Below are positions 41,128 to 51,445 of a DNA stretch of 64,000 nt, piece after piece. The notes under the pieces were generated by a model. That model was not told the DNA's origin, did no database searches, and was given only the letters and a program-made list of their open reading frames with translations. A program made the position numbers and the translations under genes. The DNA is from Clostridium vitabionis. GTDB taxonomy: Bacteria > Bacillota > Clostridia > Lachnospirales > Lachnospiraceae. Position 1 is the first letter of the stretch. The number at the start of each line of letters is the position of its first letter. Location: the NCBI RefSeq assembly GCF_015351765.1, contig NZ_JADKQA010000002.1, positions 268,913-332,912 of the forward strand, read 5' to 3'.

Positions 41128-42363
41128 ATGAACAGGAAACGATTTGAGCGATGGAACTGCTATGGCCTTGAGCCGGCGCAGTACCGCTCGTGCGGGGAAC
41201 AGATTGCGGCGGCGAATTGGAAATCCGCCCGGGAGATTAACCGCATCCTGATGGTCATGATGGGCATCTATGCCTTGCTAGCCATGTTCAGGGCGCTGCC
41301 CAGCGTCTTTGCCCTTTTTTATATGATTTCCCTGGGGTATACGGTGCTTGTGGAACTCCTGCTTCGGATCCTGCGCCGGGGGAAGGTGGAAAATGCCCGG
41401 GTGGCAGATATCGCCATCGGCCTTGCCTGTGCCGGGCTGATGCTGTTCGGGATTTTCGCCTCCATTGCGGATCCGCGCCAGGTGGCGACCGCGTTTCTTG
41501 TCATGCAGACGCTCTCCGCGCTGTTCCTCGGCTATCCGTTCAGGCGCATCGTGCTGTTTGAGCTTGTTTTTATGCTGGTCTTTGTCCTCAGTTCATTTCT
41601 GGCAAAAAAGCACGCGGAGGCTGCCAGCGATACGCTCAATGCGCTATCCTTCTTCCTGGTGGCGGTTTTTATCGCCTACAGTTACCACAGGGAGAGGGTC
41701 CGCCACTATCTGGTCAGCAATCATGACCACCTGATGGCGCATGTGGACAGCCTGACGGGGCTTCTGAATCACCAGTATTTCTTCGAGGAGGCTGAGCGGA
41801 TCCTGAAATATGACAGGCAGGGGGAGTTTGTCTTTGCCATGTTTGACATCGACCACTTCAAGGAGATCAATGACCGCATGGGCCATCAGGTGGGGGATTA
41901 CTGCATCCGCGCAGTCGCGGTGAATATGCTGTGGACCCTTTTTCGCACTTCGCCGGAATCCTGTGAAGACCTTCTCGAGGCTATATTTCCGCAGGGGAAG
42001 CAGGCGCAGATCGATAATCCGGGCGCGATCTATAAAGATTTCTACGGCTGGGGAAATGACCGGTTCGAGAAGGCCATGGCCGCCGCGGGGCGGATCGGCG
42101 GGGACGAGTTTGCGGTTCTTGCCGGCGGGCAGGATCCCATGGACAGGGTGCGGAAGATCCAGGATGCCATCCGCACCATCAGGCTTCCTGACGGCAGTGC
42201 CATCACCTGCTCGGTGGGGTGCGTGCGGGTGAATGGGTGCCGGAGTTCTCAAATTGTCTTTAAGGACGCGGACGACGCCCTGTATGAGGCAAAAGAGAAG
42301 GGGAGAGACCGGATTTGCACGGTAACTGAGGAAGACGGCCGGCCTGCTCAACCATATCGATGA
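41128..42363 (+). CDS. membrane-bound GGDEF diguanylate cyclase
   Basis: A 411-residue protein with five or six N-terminal helices (about 35-195) and a GGDEF domain (about 205-400) with SLTGLLNHQYFF, FDIDHFKEINDRMGH and RIGGDEFAVL (about 322). An extra stretch of about 35 residues (LFRTSPESCEDLLEAIFPQG onward) sits between the GD motif and the active-site loop, which is unusual. No RxxD site. The ATG at 41128 has GGAGAAGGA upstream, 33 bases after the previous stop; probably one operon. Confidence 0.88.
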   Translation: MNRKRFERWNCYGLEPAQYRSCGEQIAAANWKSAREINRILMVMMGIYALLAMFRALPSVFALFYMISLGYTVLVELLLRILRRGKVENARVADIAIGLACAGLMLFGIFASIADPRQVATAFLVMQTLSALFLGYPFRRIVLFELVFMLVFVLSSFLAKKHAEAASDTLNALSFFLVAVFIAYSYHRERVRHYLVSNHDHLMAHVDSLTGLLNHQYFFEEAERILKYDRQGEFVFAMFDIDHFKEINDRMGHQVGDYCIRAVAVNMLWTLFRTSPESCEDLLEAIFPQGKQAQIDNPGAIYKDFYGWGNDRFEKAMAAAGRIGGDEFAVLAGGQDPMDRVRKIQDAIRTIRLPDGSAITCSVGCVRVNGCRSSQIVFKDADDALYEAKEKGRDRICTVTEEDGRPAQPYR

Positions 42364-42469
42364 TCTGATATACCGGGAGAAAAAAACACATCATGCCATG
42401 CGCAGCGGAAGCTGGCGCTGGCGCCACTGAATAAATAAATTAGTGCAAAACATCCCATTTTTTCATTAT

Positions 42470-42478
42470 GGGGGGGGG
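42470..42478 (+). repeat. G9 homopolymer before the PAS-GGDEF-EAL gene
   Basis: Nine G residues directly after an ATG at 42468 that is in frame with the gene, and 17 bases before the ribosome site AGGAGGG. Slippage here could change expression or an alternative N-terminus. Confidence 0.65.
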
Positions 42479-42503
42479 TGGAGATCCAGGAGGGTCTGAA
42501 AAG

Positions 42504-45020
42504 ATGAATGCATATGAGCTTTCCGCTGAAACCAGGGCTTTTCTTGAGAATATCCCGATTCCGCTTGCTGTCTACCAGTATATTGGCGACCAGATCATGC
42601 CTCTTGCGGTTTCCAAGGCCTATCTTGAGCTCTTCGGGTACGGCATCTGCCAGGAAGCGGTATATGTCCTGGAGAATGACCTGTACAGGAATGTCCATCC
42701 CGACGACATTGCCAGGATGGAGCAGTATTCTTACCGCTTTGCCACCCATGATCAAGGGAATTACGATATTGTGTTTCGGAACAAGAGGGAAGACCAGCCG
42801 GAATACCACCTGATCCACGGGACGGGCAGGCACATCACGGTGGGCGGGGTAAGGCTGGGCTTCATTACCTATGCCGACGAGACGGAGAGCGCGGGCAGCG
42901 ACCAGGTCGTCAAGGCTATGCTGACCTCGCTGTCCGGGAAAGATAGTTCCTCGGAGAGTTTGGAATTCGCGAAGCATTATGACAGGCTGACCGGCCTGCA
43001 GAACACGGAGCGCTTTCTTCATTCCGCGATGGCAGGGATTGAGAAGATCTGGAAAAACGGCCAGATTCCTGTGGTCATGTACTTTGACCTGAGCGGGCTG
43101 AAAAAATATAACAGCAGGTATGGGCTTCATGCCGGGGACAGGCAGATCTGCGCCCTCGCGGAGCTGATCAAAATGCATTTTGGCCGGGAGTGCGTCTCCC
43201 GGTTTGAGAGTGACCATTTTGTCGCCTATGCGGAAAATCGTCAGATTGAATCCAGGCTGCGCGCGATTTTTTCCCAGATGAGAGAATTCGGTGACGGCGA
43301 TAATCTGGCTGTGAAGACGGGAATTTTCCGCTTTGAGAACGATGGCACAAGGCTGACCGACGCCTGTAGCAGGGCAAGGCTCGCATGTGATTCGATTTCT
43401 CAGACGGAGAAATCTGCGATCGCCTGGTTTGACCATACGATCCAGGAGAATACTTCCCGGAAGTTCCATATTATGCGGAATTTTGAGAAGGCACTGGAAA
43501 ATGGTTGGATACAGGTCTATTACCAGCCGATTATCCGTTCTATGACGAAGATGATCTGCGGCTGCGAGGCGCTCGCGAGGTGGAAAGACCCCGAGTACGG
43601 CATGATTTCCCCGGGACAGTTTATCCCGGTGCTCGAGGAGACCGGCCAGATCTGCCGCCTGGATCTTTTTATCTTCGAGCAGGTGTGCAGGGACTATGTC
43701 CGGATACAGGGGAGTGGGGACAGCCCGGTTCCGGTATCGGTGAACCTGTCGCGGAAGGACTTTCAGCGGGATGACCTGCCGGATGCCCTGGACAGGATCT
43801 CCCGGAAGTATGGGGTGCCGAGAGAATATACCTGCCTGGAGATCACGGAGAGCGCCTTTGTCAAAAATATCGACAAGGTTGATCCGCTGATCCGGCGGTT
43901 CCATCAGATGGGATACCAGGTATGGATGGATGATTTCGGCTCCGGGTATTCTTCCCTGGGCGTTTTGAAGAGGTATTCTTTTGATGAGCTGAAACTCGAC
44001 ATGTCCTTTCTCCGGGATTTTGACGAGAGGTCGAAGAAGATCATTACATCCATCGTGAGGATGGCGAAGCAGCTGAATATTTCCACCCTGGCCGAGGGCG
44101 TGGAGACGGAAGAACAGTATCTGTTCTTGCGGGACATCGGCTGTGAGAAGATCCAGGGCTTTTATTTCGCGTCCCCGATGCCTGTCGGGGAGATGCCCCG
44201 GCGGATGAAGCTCGTGGGGCTTGCCGTTGAACCGGCCAGGTGGAGAGCCTATTACACGAAGCTGAGCCGCATCGATTATCTGACGGACCAGCCGCTCTGC
44301 GTTGTGGATGATGATGGTGAACGGATGACGCTCCTCTTCGCCAACCGGACTTACCGGGAGAACCTGGCGAAGGACAATGTGCGCGACCTGAAAGCGTGGG
44401 AGAACAAGATCAACACGCCGGGCAGCCCGATCCACATTTTCCACCGGCAGTTTGCCGACCAGCAGCTGAGAAAACTGGACGGCCCGAAGACGGCAGCGTA
44501 TCCCTCCGGCGACCACTTTATGCAGCTCACGGGCTCCGTGGCGGCCGCACAGGATAACCGTTATCTTTATACCGTCCATATCCGGTATATCAAAATCAAC
44601 GGGGAGAATTTCCAGCAGACCAGGCTGGAAACGATGAGTGATCTCTATTACCTGTGCCATGATATCGCGATCTATGACCTGGAAAATGACACGGTGATGG
44701 GTGTAAAATCTTCCCTCTCCAGCCAGCCGATGGGCGTGGGGGTAGAACAGAAGGGCAGCTCGTCGGTGATCAATGCCTGGAAGGAAAAGTACTGCTATCT
44801 GCCGGACAGGGGGCGGTATGAGGAATTGATGGATCTCTCCACGCTGAGATCCCGCCTGATGAGCAGTAAAAACGGGATCCTCACGGGGCTGTTCCGGAGC
44901 ATTACCGCCGACGGGGAATACCGCTGGTTTCTCCATATCCTTGCGCCGATACAGAGGTCCGATTTCCGGAGGGTTTTGTGTGTCACGCTCGATGCGGGCT
45001 CGATGAATCCGGCATTATAA
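42504..45020 (+). CDS. PAS-GGDEF(degenerate)-EAL-PAS phosphodiesterase
   Basis: An 838-residue protein. A PAS domain (about 10-130), a degenerate GGDEF (about 155-325; ESDHF in place of GGDEF), an EAL domain (about 330-570) and a C-terminal PAS-like segment (about 590-838). EAL residues look complete: CEALARW, VNLSRKDF, EITESAF, MDDFGSGYSSL, KLDMSF and AEGVETEEQ. It should hydrolyse c-di-GMP to pGpG, with the dead GGDEF as a possible GTP sensor. The ATG at 42504 has AGGAGGG upstream. A longer start at 42468 would read through a G9 tract. Its end overlaps the next gene. Confidence 0.88.
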   Translation: MNAYELSAETRAFLENIPIPLAVYQYIGDQIMPLAVSKAYLELFGYGICQEAVYVLENDLYRNVHPDDIARMEQYSYRFATHDQGNYDIVFRNKREDQPEYHLIHGTGRHITVGGVRLGFITYADETESAGSDQVVKAMLTSLSGKDSSSESLEFAKHYDRLTGLQNTERFLHSAMAGIEKIWKNGQIPVVMYFDLSGLKKYNSRYGLHAGDRQICALAELIKMHFGRECVSRFESDHFVAYAENRQIESRLRAIFSQMREFGDGDNLAVKTGIFRFENDGTRLTDACSRARLACDSISQTEKSAIAWFDHTIQENTSRKFHIMRNFEKALENGWIQVYYQPIIRSMTKMICGCEALARWKDPEYGMISPGQFIPVLEETGQICRLDLFIFEQVCRDYVRIQGSGDSPVPVSVNLSRKDFQRDDLPDALDRISRKYGVPREYTCLEITESAFVKNIDKVDPLIRRFHQMGYQVWMDDFGSGYSSLGVLKRYSFDELKLDMSFLRDFDERSKKIITSIVRMAKQLNISTLAEGVETEEQYLFLRDIGCEKIQGFYFASPMPVGEMPRRMKLVGLAVEPARWRAYYTKLSRIDYLTDQPLCVVDDDGERMTLLFANRTYRENLAKDNVRDLKAWENKINTPGSPIHIFHRQFADQQLRKLDGPKTAAYPSGDHFMQLTGSVAAAQDNRYLYTVHIRYIKINGENFQQTRLETMSDLYYLCHDIAIYDLENDTVMGVKSSLSSQPMGVGVEQKGSSSVINAWKEKYCYLPDRGRYEELMDLSTLRSRLMSSKNGILTGLFRSITADGEYRWFLHILAPIQRSDFRRVLCVTLDAGSMNPAL

Positions 45021-45928
45021 AGATTGCTGCCTCGCTCAACGGCGTCATCTGCGGACCGAGGAGTGGGGAAATAACGGAAGAGGTCCTTTGGAAAAACCTC
45101 ATCCAGAATGCCAAACGCATGTATTTCTGGAAGGATGTCCACCGGAGATTCGTCGGCGCCAGCGCGAGCTTTCTCACCTATTTCGGCCTTCATTCGGTGA
45201 AGGAGCTCATCGGGAAAACGGACGAGGACATGGGGTGGCATATCAACCCCGCGCCATTTAAGGAGGACGAACAGGAAGTCCTGCGCTCCGGCAAGAAGCT
45301 GTACCTGAGAAAGGGGAACTGCATTATCCACGGGATGAACCGGGACATTATCGCCAGCAAGATCCCGGTCTACCGCGACGGCAGGGTCATCGGGCTTCTC
45401 GGCAGCGTGATTGACGCGGAGGTATGCCAGAAGTTCTTTGCGGAGGAAAAAAAGCTCACCTATATTGATCCGGTTACCTGCTTGGCCAATGCCCGGGGAA
45501 TTTCGGACGGGATGTATTCCTATCTCATCGAGCGCTGGCGCACCGGGAGAAATTTCGCGATGATCGAAGTCTATGTCCCGGAATATCGGGAAATTGTGCA
45601 GCTTTACGGGGACAGCTCGGGGGACTGCCTGCTGCGGGAAATCGGGAAAATCCTCCGGGACTTCGGCGGGACAGGCTGCGTGATCGGAAGAGTTGAGGGC
45701 GCCTTTTTTTGCCTGCTGATGAACTATGGCGGGAAGGAAGAAGTGAGAGAACTTGCCCGGAAGATCCGGGCATCGGTAGAGAAGCTGCGGAAAGCCGGCC
45801 AGTGGAGCGGGAACTGCAGCGCCAGGATCACGGCAACTTACGCGGATCATGCCAGCAGGGACAGAAGCGCGTATATCCGCGGCCTGACAGACATGATCCT
45901 GAGCAGCAGGGATAATGAGGAGCTCTGA
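44978..45928 (+). CDS. PAS plus degenerate GGDEF protein, possibly the tail of the preceding gene
   Basis: A 316-residue frame beginning at a GTG inside the previous gene. A PAS-like domain (about 30-145; MYFWKDVHRRFVGASASFL) and a GGDEF fold (about 155-300) with RVEGAFF in place of the active-site motif, so no cyclase activity is expected. Related proteins in Lachnospiraceae, as I remember them, carry PAS-GGDEF at the end of a long EAL protein. The frame change near 45000 may therefore be a real or assembly frameshift that separated one protein into two. Confidence 0.7.
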   Translation: MCHARCGLDESGIIKIAASLNGVICGPRSGEITEEVLWKNLIQNAKRMYFWKDVHRRFVGASASFLTYFGLHSVKELIGKTDEDMGWHINPAPFKEDEQEVLRSGKKLYLRKGNCIIHGMNRDIIASKIPVYRDGRVIGLLGSVIDAEVCQKFFAEEKKLTYIDPVTCLANARGISDGMYSYLIERWRTGRNFAMIEVYVPEYREIVQLYGDSSGDCLLREIGKILRDFGGTGCVIGRVEGAFFCLLMNYGGKEEVRELARKIRASVEKLRKAGQWSGNCSARITATYADHASRDRSAYIRGLTDMILSSRDNEEL

Positions 45929-45960
45929 AGCCGGGAGTGCTCGGATAGGAGGAAAGGACA

Positions 45961-47073
45961 ATGGATGCGCTGCCAATGATTTATTCTGATCTCATCAGTG
46001 TAGTGATTGTGCTTTATGTCTGGGTCAGAATGGTTATCGAACCGTCGCTGGAACGCCGGGCAGTCCGCCTGTTCCGGGACGCCGGCATCCTGCTGATCCT
46101 GGCGATTATCGTCGACCATATCTGGGAGTACTGCTATGAGTATTCGGATTTTTCAGCCGGCTCCCTGAACCGGCTGCGCGTGCTTGCAAGCATCGAATTC
46201 CTGAGTGTTCCGGCAACGCTGTTCCGCCTGATGTGGTATAACCGGAAAAGTTGGGATATCTGGGATTATGCTGCCGCGGGCGCGGACATTTGCCTGTTTA
46301 TCCTGGGGATCCTGAACTGCTGGTATCCGATTTATTTCACCCTGGACGAGGAGGGCGCCCTGGTCAATGTGCCGGGCTCGGCGTGGGTTTATCTCGGCGC
46401 GCTGATCCTGTTCGGATTCGCCCTTATCCATGATTTTGTCACGGTCAGCAAGATGGACATGGAGAATGGGGTCATGATTGCCTTCGTCCTGCTCATCACG
46501 GCGCTGGGGACTGCAGATCTCTATTATTATGGGGATATCCTCTCCCTCTGGGAATCCTACGCGATCGTCTATCTGCTGTATTATTTTGCACTCGTGCGCC
46601 TCTTCGCGAAGACCGACCAGGTGACCGGGCTTCCGAACCGGAATGCCTTTGCCGTGGACTATTTCCACAAGAGGATAAGGCCGGTGCCTGTCCTCGTCTC
46701 TTTTGACCTGAACCACCTGAAAAATTTCAATGACTCCCAAGGGCATGATACCGGCGACCACTATCTGCGGTCGTTTGCACAGACAGCGCAGAAGCGGCTG
46801 CGCCCCTATGGGAGGCTGTACCGTATCGGGGGCGATGAATTCTGCCTGACCTCGTTCTCTGATCCGGATCAGCTGAGAGAGGCTCTGGGGGAACTGCAGC
46901 GTGCCGGAAAAGGCGATCCGGAGTTTGGCGATTTCCCGTTGGATTTTGCCTATGGGATGGCGGAGCGGATGCCCGGGGAGAGCAATGAGGATTTTCTCCG
47001 GCGCGCGGATGCGGAGATGTACGCGGACAAGCGCAGGGAGAAAAGTGTCTGTCCGGGCCGCGGGGAAGAATAG
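45961..47073 (+). CDS. membrane-bound GGDEF diguanylate cyclase
   Basis: A 370-residue protein with seven hydrophobic helices (about 5-215), like a histidine-kinase-type 7TM sensor, and a GGDEF domain (about 220-360): DQVTGLPNRNAF, FDLNHLKNFNDSQGHDTGD and RIGGDEFCLT (about 287). No RxxD site. It follows the PAS-GGDEF gene by 32 bases. Confidence 0.88.
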   Translation: MDALPMIYSDLISVVIVLYVWVRMVIEPSLERRAVRLFRDAGILLILAIIVDHIWEYCYEYSDFSAGSLNRLRVLASIEFLSVPATLFRLMWYNRKSWDIWDYAAAGADICLFILGILNCWYPIYFTLDEEGALVNVPGSAWVYLGALILFGFALIHDFVTVSKMDMENGVMIAFVLLITALGTADLYYYGDILSLWESYAIVYLLYYFALVRLFAKTDQVTGLPNRNAFAVDYFHKRIRPVPVLVSFDLNHLKNFNDSQGHDTGDHYLRSFAQTAQKRLRPYGRLYRIGGDEFCLTSFSDPDQLREALGELQRAGKGDPEFGDFPLDFAYGMAERMPGESNEDFLRRADAEMYADKRREKSVCPGRGEE

Positions 47074-47108
47074 ATCGCAGGAAGGTTTGTGCAGGAGTTT
47101 GAAGGATA

Positions 47109-49565
47109 ATGGCTGAGTTGATCGGGACATTACATGAGTTTGTCAGAATTTTCACACGGAAGGGGCGGAACCTGTCGCTGAAGGATCCCCGGATTAAGGC
47201 GGATTTTTATTATATGAACCTGCCGTTCGGAATTGCCGTCGGGGTGATGATCTGCGGGATTTCCTTAATCGCCATGATCGGAACCTATGCCCCTTTTGCC
47301 GAGGGCTATGTTCTTGCGGAGATCAATGCCACCTGGATGTATATCCTGATTTTCTGCATAAATCTCGTGTTTTCCGCGCTCCTGTTCCGGGAACTGAAAT
47401 ATTCCCGGGATACCACGGGGAAACGGGCGAATTGGATCTTTAACTGGTTTATCAGTATCGATATGGTGCTGGCAAGTTTCACTTTCTACACGACGCAGGC
47501 AGGCAGCAGCTTTTTCTTTGAGTACATTCTGGTCACCATCGCCTGCCTCATCATCCCGAATGTGGAGGGCAATGCCTTCATTCGGTGTGTGGTGATCAAT
47601 GTCTGCGCCATGATCGCTGTGCTCTGCTCTGCCAGGCACAAGATCGCCTGGCAGGATGTCGTGGATATTGTCGCGCTTTTTGCTGTCTGCGGGCTTGTCA
47701 ACTGGGTGCGGTGGCTGAGCTTCCTTGAGGCAGAGGAGACAAAGTTTAAGGCGGAGAATAAACGGGATGAGTTCTACCGCGACAGCCGTACGGACGAGCT
47801 GACCGGCCTCCGGAACCGGGCCGGGCTTAGGGATGATTTCTCCGGTTTTCTGGGTATACAGGTGTGTGCAGCTCTGCTTGATCTCGATTCCTTTAAAATC
47901 TTTAATGATACCTATGGGCATGCTTACGGGGACGAGGTTCTCCGGCAGACCGGCAGAAAGATGCTGGAGGTTTTTGGAAAAAGAACCGACCGGTGCTACC
48001 GCTATGGCGGGGATGAGTTCCTGATCCTTTCCGCGACCGGGGACGTGACGGGATTTGCCCAGAAACTGGCAAGGCTCCATGGTCTTTTCGAACAGGAACA
48101 GAACGGGATAAAATCGCCCTGCAGCATCGGATTTGCCATGGGCAGGCCGGGCGCGCCCGAAGAGCTCCGCACGCTGATCCGGATTGCCGATAGTAACCTG
48201 TACAGCGTGAAGAACAAGAGTACCGGCAGTCTGAAGGGCAGTTTTACCCTTGCAAAGCTGAAAGATTTCTCCTTCTCCAGTACGGCTTCCGTCCTGGAAA
48301 GCCTTAGGCATGAGGAGGATGCCGTGGCGCTGTTCCAGAAAGAACACCTGGAAAATAAAGCCTGGGACATCGGCTACCTGGATATCTGCCAGTATGGGGA
48401 TATTGTCGAGGAGTTTGGCAGCAGCGAGGGAAAGAAGATTCTCACGAGGGTCTGCAAGATCATCCTGCGGCATTTCCCGGATGCCCTCCTGATCAACCGC
48501 GAGAACGATCATTTTGTGCTGTATTCTGAGCTCTCCAAGGAGGAGTTCATCAGCCGCATCCGGCGCGTTCAGGAAGAGGCGGTTGGCCTGGAGGAGAGGC
48601 AGATGATCATCCTCGGGGCAGGCGTCTGCCGTCATGAGGCGTCGGAGCCGCCAATGGACTTTATCACCGGGATGTTTTACGCAAAGTATGCCTCAAACCA
48701 GGCATGGGATCTATCCTGGAGTGCCAGGTATCTCTGCGTCTACGACAGCCGGATGGCGGCACAGCTGAAAAATAAGCAATTTGTCCGCAACACGTTCTCC
48801 TCCGCGTTAAAGGAGGGGCATATTGTTCCGTACTATCAGCCGATCGTCGGGTCGCTGAGCGGGACGACCTGCGGCTACGAGGCGCTGAGCCGGTGGATCG
48901 ACCCGGAACGGGGCGTGATTCCGCCTGCCGATTTTGTTCCGGTGCTTGAGCAAAGCGGGGAGATTTTCCGGATGGATCTCAGTATCCTGGAACAGGTGTG
49001 CCGGGATATCCGTGATCACCGGAATATGTTCCCGGAGAACATTTTTGTGAACGTCAATTTATCCCAGCGGGATTTCCAGTTTGGCAATATGGCGGAGGAG
49101 ATCTTCAGAATTGTCTCAGCGTATGGAATTTCGAGCCGGCAGGTCCAGCTGGAGATCACCGAGTCCGCCTTCGCGGATTCGGAGATGCTCTCGGAGGCGC
49201 TGAGTAAACTGGAGAAAATGGGTTTCCAGATCTGGATGGACGATTTCGGTGTCGGCGAATCCTCTCTCTCCACCTTGCGCTATCATGAGATTGTTGGCGT
49301 GAAGCTGGATCAGTCGTTCTTTGCGGACATTGAAAACCGCCGGGCGCAGATTATCATCCGGAGCGTCATCGACCTCAGCCATGACGCACGCTGCAAGATG
49401 ATCGCCGAGGGCATTGAGAACCGCGAACAGCTGAGATTTGCCCAGGAGCAGGGGATCAATTTCATTCAGGGATTCTATTTCAGCCGCCCGCTTCCGCTCG
49501 CAAAGCTGCTGGAGAGCTCCTTTGCCGGGAACCTTACGGATGATGGCATTGATCAGTACTTGTGA
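47109..49565 (+). pseudogene. membrane GGDEF-GGDEF-EAL protein, 5' part, split by an IS
   Basis: 817 native residues with about six helices (30-200), an active GGDEF domain (about 215-370; RYGGDEFLIL near 297, preceded by KRTD rather than RxxD), a degenerate GGDEF (about 385-530; NRENDHF), and an EAL domain (about 570-800): YEALSRW, VNLSQRDF, EITESAF, MDDFGVGESSL, KLDQSF and AEGIENREQ. The frame ends at an IS after GIDQY; a final Leu and the stop come from the IS. Enzymatic domains are complete, so the truncated protein may still function. The missing tail is at 51668-52075. Confidence 0.85.
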
Positions 49566-49708
49566 ACTCTTCAACTGAGTTCCACTAAAAGTTCCATTTC
49601 AACTTTGGACTCTAAAAAAGTAAGGAAATATGCGGGTTCCAGCCATTGCAGAAATGAATCGGCAGTGGTATATTTAGTGTAACGGTTACACTAAATATTG
49701 GAGGAGCC

Positions 49709-51445
49709 ATGTACCTCAATACCACGGTCAAAATACCGGAAATGAAAGGCAAAATCATTTCCAAGAAAAAAGGTGAAACGACGTATATCCTGTACCAGTA
49801 TGGCAGCGAATACCATCCGGATAAGCAGTACGCTGTCCCTCTGCGGACGATTGTCGGGAAGGTATCCCCAGCGGATTCGTCACTCATGTTTCCAAACGAA
49901 AAGTTTCAGGTTTATTTTCCGGATGCCGAGATTCCGGATGTACTCCCGTTTGCATACCGAAGCTGCTGTCTGAAGATCGGCTCGTGTGTCATCATCCGGA
50001 AGGTACTCGATGAATATAAACTTGTGCCGATGCTCAGAAAGCGTTTTGGCGATGATACCGGCCTTATACTGGACCTCGTTTCCTATCTGATCGTCGATGA
50101 AGAAAACGCCGGACAGTATTATCCTGATTTCGCCTTCACTCATCCCCTCTATTCAGAGAAGATGACGATCTACAGCGATTCCAAGGTCAGCAGGCTTCTG
50201 AAATCAATCACGAAAGATCAGTGCATCGGATTTCTGGATGACTGGAATCAGAACCGGGATCACAGGAGCAGGATCTATATCTCCTATGATTCCACCAACA
50301 AAAACTGCGAGGCCGGGGATATCGACATCGTTGAATTCGGAAAAGCCAAGGACGATAAAGGCCTTCCGGTATTCAATCTCTCGATCGCTATGGATAAATC
50401 CAACCGGGTGCCGCTCTTCTATGAAGAGTATCCTGGTTCTGTTGCGGATGTTTCCCAGCTCACCTTCATGGTCGACAAGGTCATGGAGTATAACTACAAG
50501 AAGATCGGTTTCATTCTTGACCGGGGCTATTTTAGTAAGGAAAACATCCAATATATAGATGAGAACGATTATACTTTCATCATCATGTGCAAAGGCTGCA
50601 AGGCACTGGTTTCGTCATTGATCCTTGAAAAACAGGGCACTTTTGAAACAAAGCGGGAATCAGCCATTCGTGCTTACAAAGTTTACGGAACAACGACTGC
50701 CGCAAAACTCTATGAGGATGATACGAAAGAGAGATACTTCCATATCTTTTATAATCCATCAAGACAGGCTGCCGAGCGTGAGCACCTGGAGCAGAGGATT
50801 GAAAAGTTCCGGCAGTTTCTCGACAAACACATCGGAAAAGAAGCAAAATTCGGCAAGACCTATCAGGAATACTTTCATCTGCACTACGACCGGAAGGGAC
50901 ATTTCCAGGGTGCAGATGAAAGAACCGATGTGATCGAGCGGCAGCTGCAGCTCTGCGGATACTTCTGCATCATCACATCCGAGAAGATGACAGCCACTCA
51001 GGCATTGGTTCAGTACAAAGGAAGAGATATCTCCGAGAAACTGTTCCGCTCCGACAAGACTTTTATCGGTTCTCAGAGCGAACGGGTCCACTCATCCGAG
51101 AGTATGTCGTCCAAGATCTTTCTTGAGTTCATTGCGCTGATCGTCCGCAATCGGATTTACAACCTTCTTAAGGAGCAGATGATCCGATTGGAAACCAGAC
51201 AGAAGTATATGACAGTTCCGGCAGCGATCCGGGAACTCGAAAAGATCGAGATGGTCCGCCGCAATAACAACACCTATAAACTGGATCATGCAGTTACCAA
51301 AACCCAGAAGATTATCCTCAGTTCCTTCGGGCTGGGAGATGCCGATATCCGGAAAAACGCTGAGGAGTACAGCAGACTGTTAAGCGTGGCACAAGCATTC
51401 GAGAGTAAGGAGGAACCTGACAATGGCGAGGAAGAAATCGACTGA
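49709..51445 (+). CDS. IS1634/IS4-like DDE transposase
   Basis: A 578-residue transposase. Core motifs are RIYISYDSTNKNCEAGD (first Asp), IGFILDRGYFSKENIQYI (second Asp) and SSESMSSKIFLEFIALIVRN (Glu region). It resembles the shorter form of the transposase in the pilin 4 IS but lacks the AT-hook tail. Intact and followed by a small overlapping gene. Confidence 0.85.
   Translation: MYLNTTVKIPEMKGKIISKKKGETTYILYQYGSEYHPDKQYAVPLRTIVGKVSPADSSLMFPNEKFQVYFPDAEIPDVLPFAYRSCCLKIGSCVIIRKVLDEYKLVPMLRKRFGDDTGLILDLVSYLIVDEENAGQYYPDFAFTHPLYSEKMTIYSDSKVSRLLKSITKDQCIGFLDDWNQNRDHRSRIYISYDSTNKNCEAGDIDIVEFGKAKDDKGLPVFNLSIAMDKSNRVPLFYEEYPGSVADVSQLTFMVDKVMEYNYKKIGFILDRGYFSKENIQYIDENDYTFIIMCKGCKALVSSLILEKQGTFETKRESAIRAYKVYGTTTAAKLYEDDTKERYFHIFYNPSRQAAEREHLEQRIEKFRQFLDKHIGKEAKFGKTYQEYFHLHYDRKGHFQGADERTDVIERQLQLCGYFCIITSEKMTATQALVQYKGRDISEKLFRSDKTFIGSQSERVHSSESMSSKIFLEFIALIVRNRIYNLLKEQMIRLETRQKYMTVPAAIRELEKIEMVRRNNNTYKLDHAVTKTQKIILSSFGLGDADIRKNAEEYSRLLSVAQAFESKEEPDNGEEEID

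Noticed and set aside
42348-44936. Long open frame on the minus strand opposite the phosphodiesterase gene
   Set aside because: It is a shadow of GC-rich codons; no family resemblance, no ribosome site, and the plus strand encodes clear PAS, GGDEF and EAL motifs.
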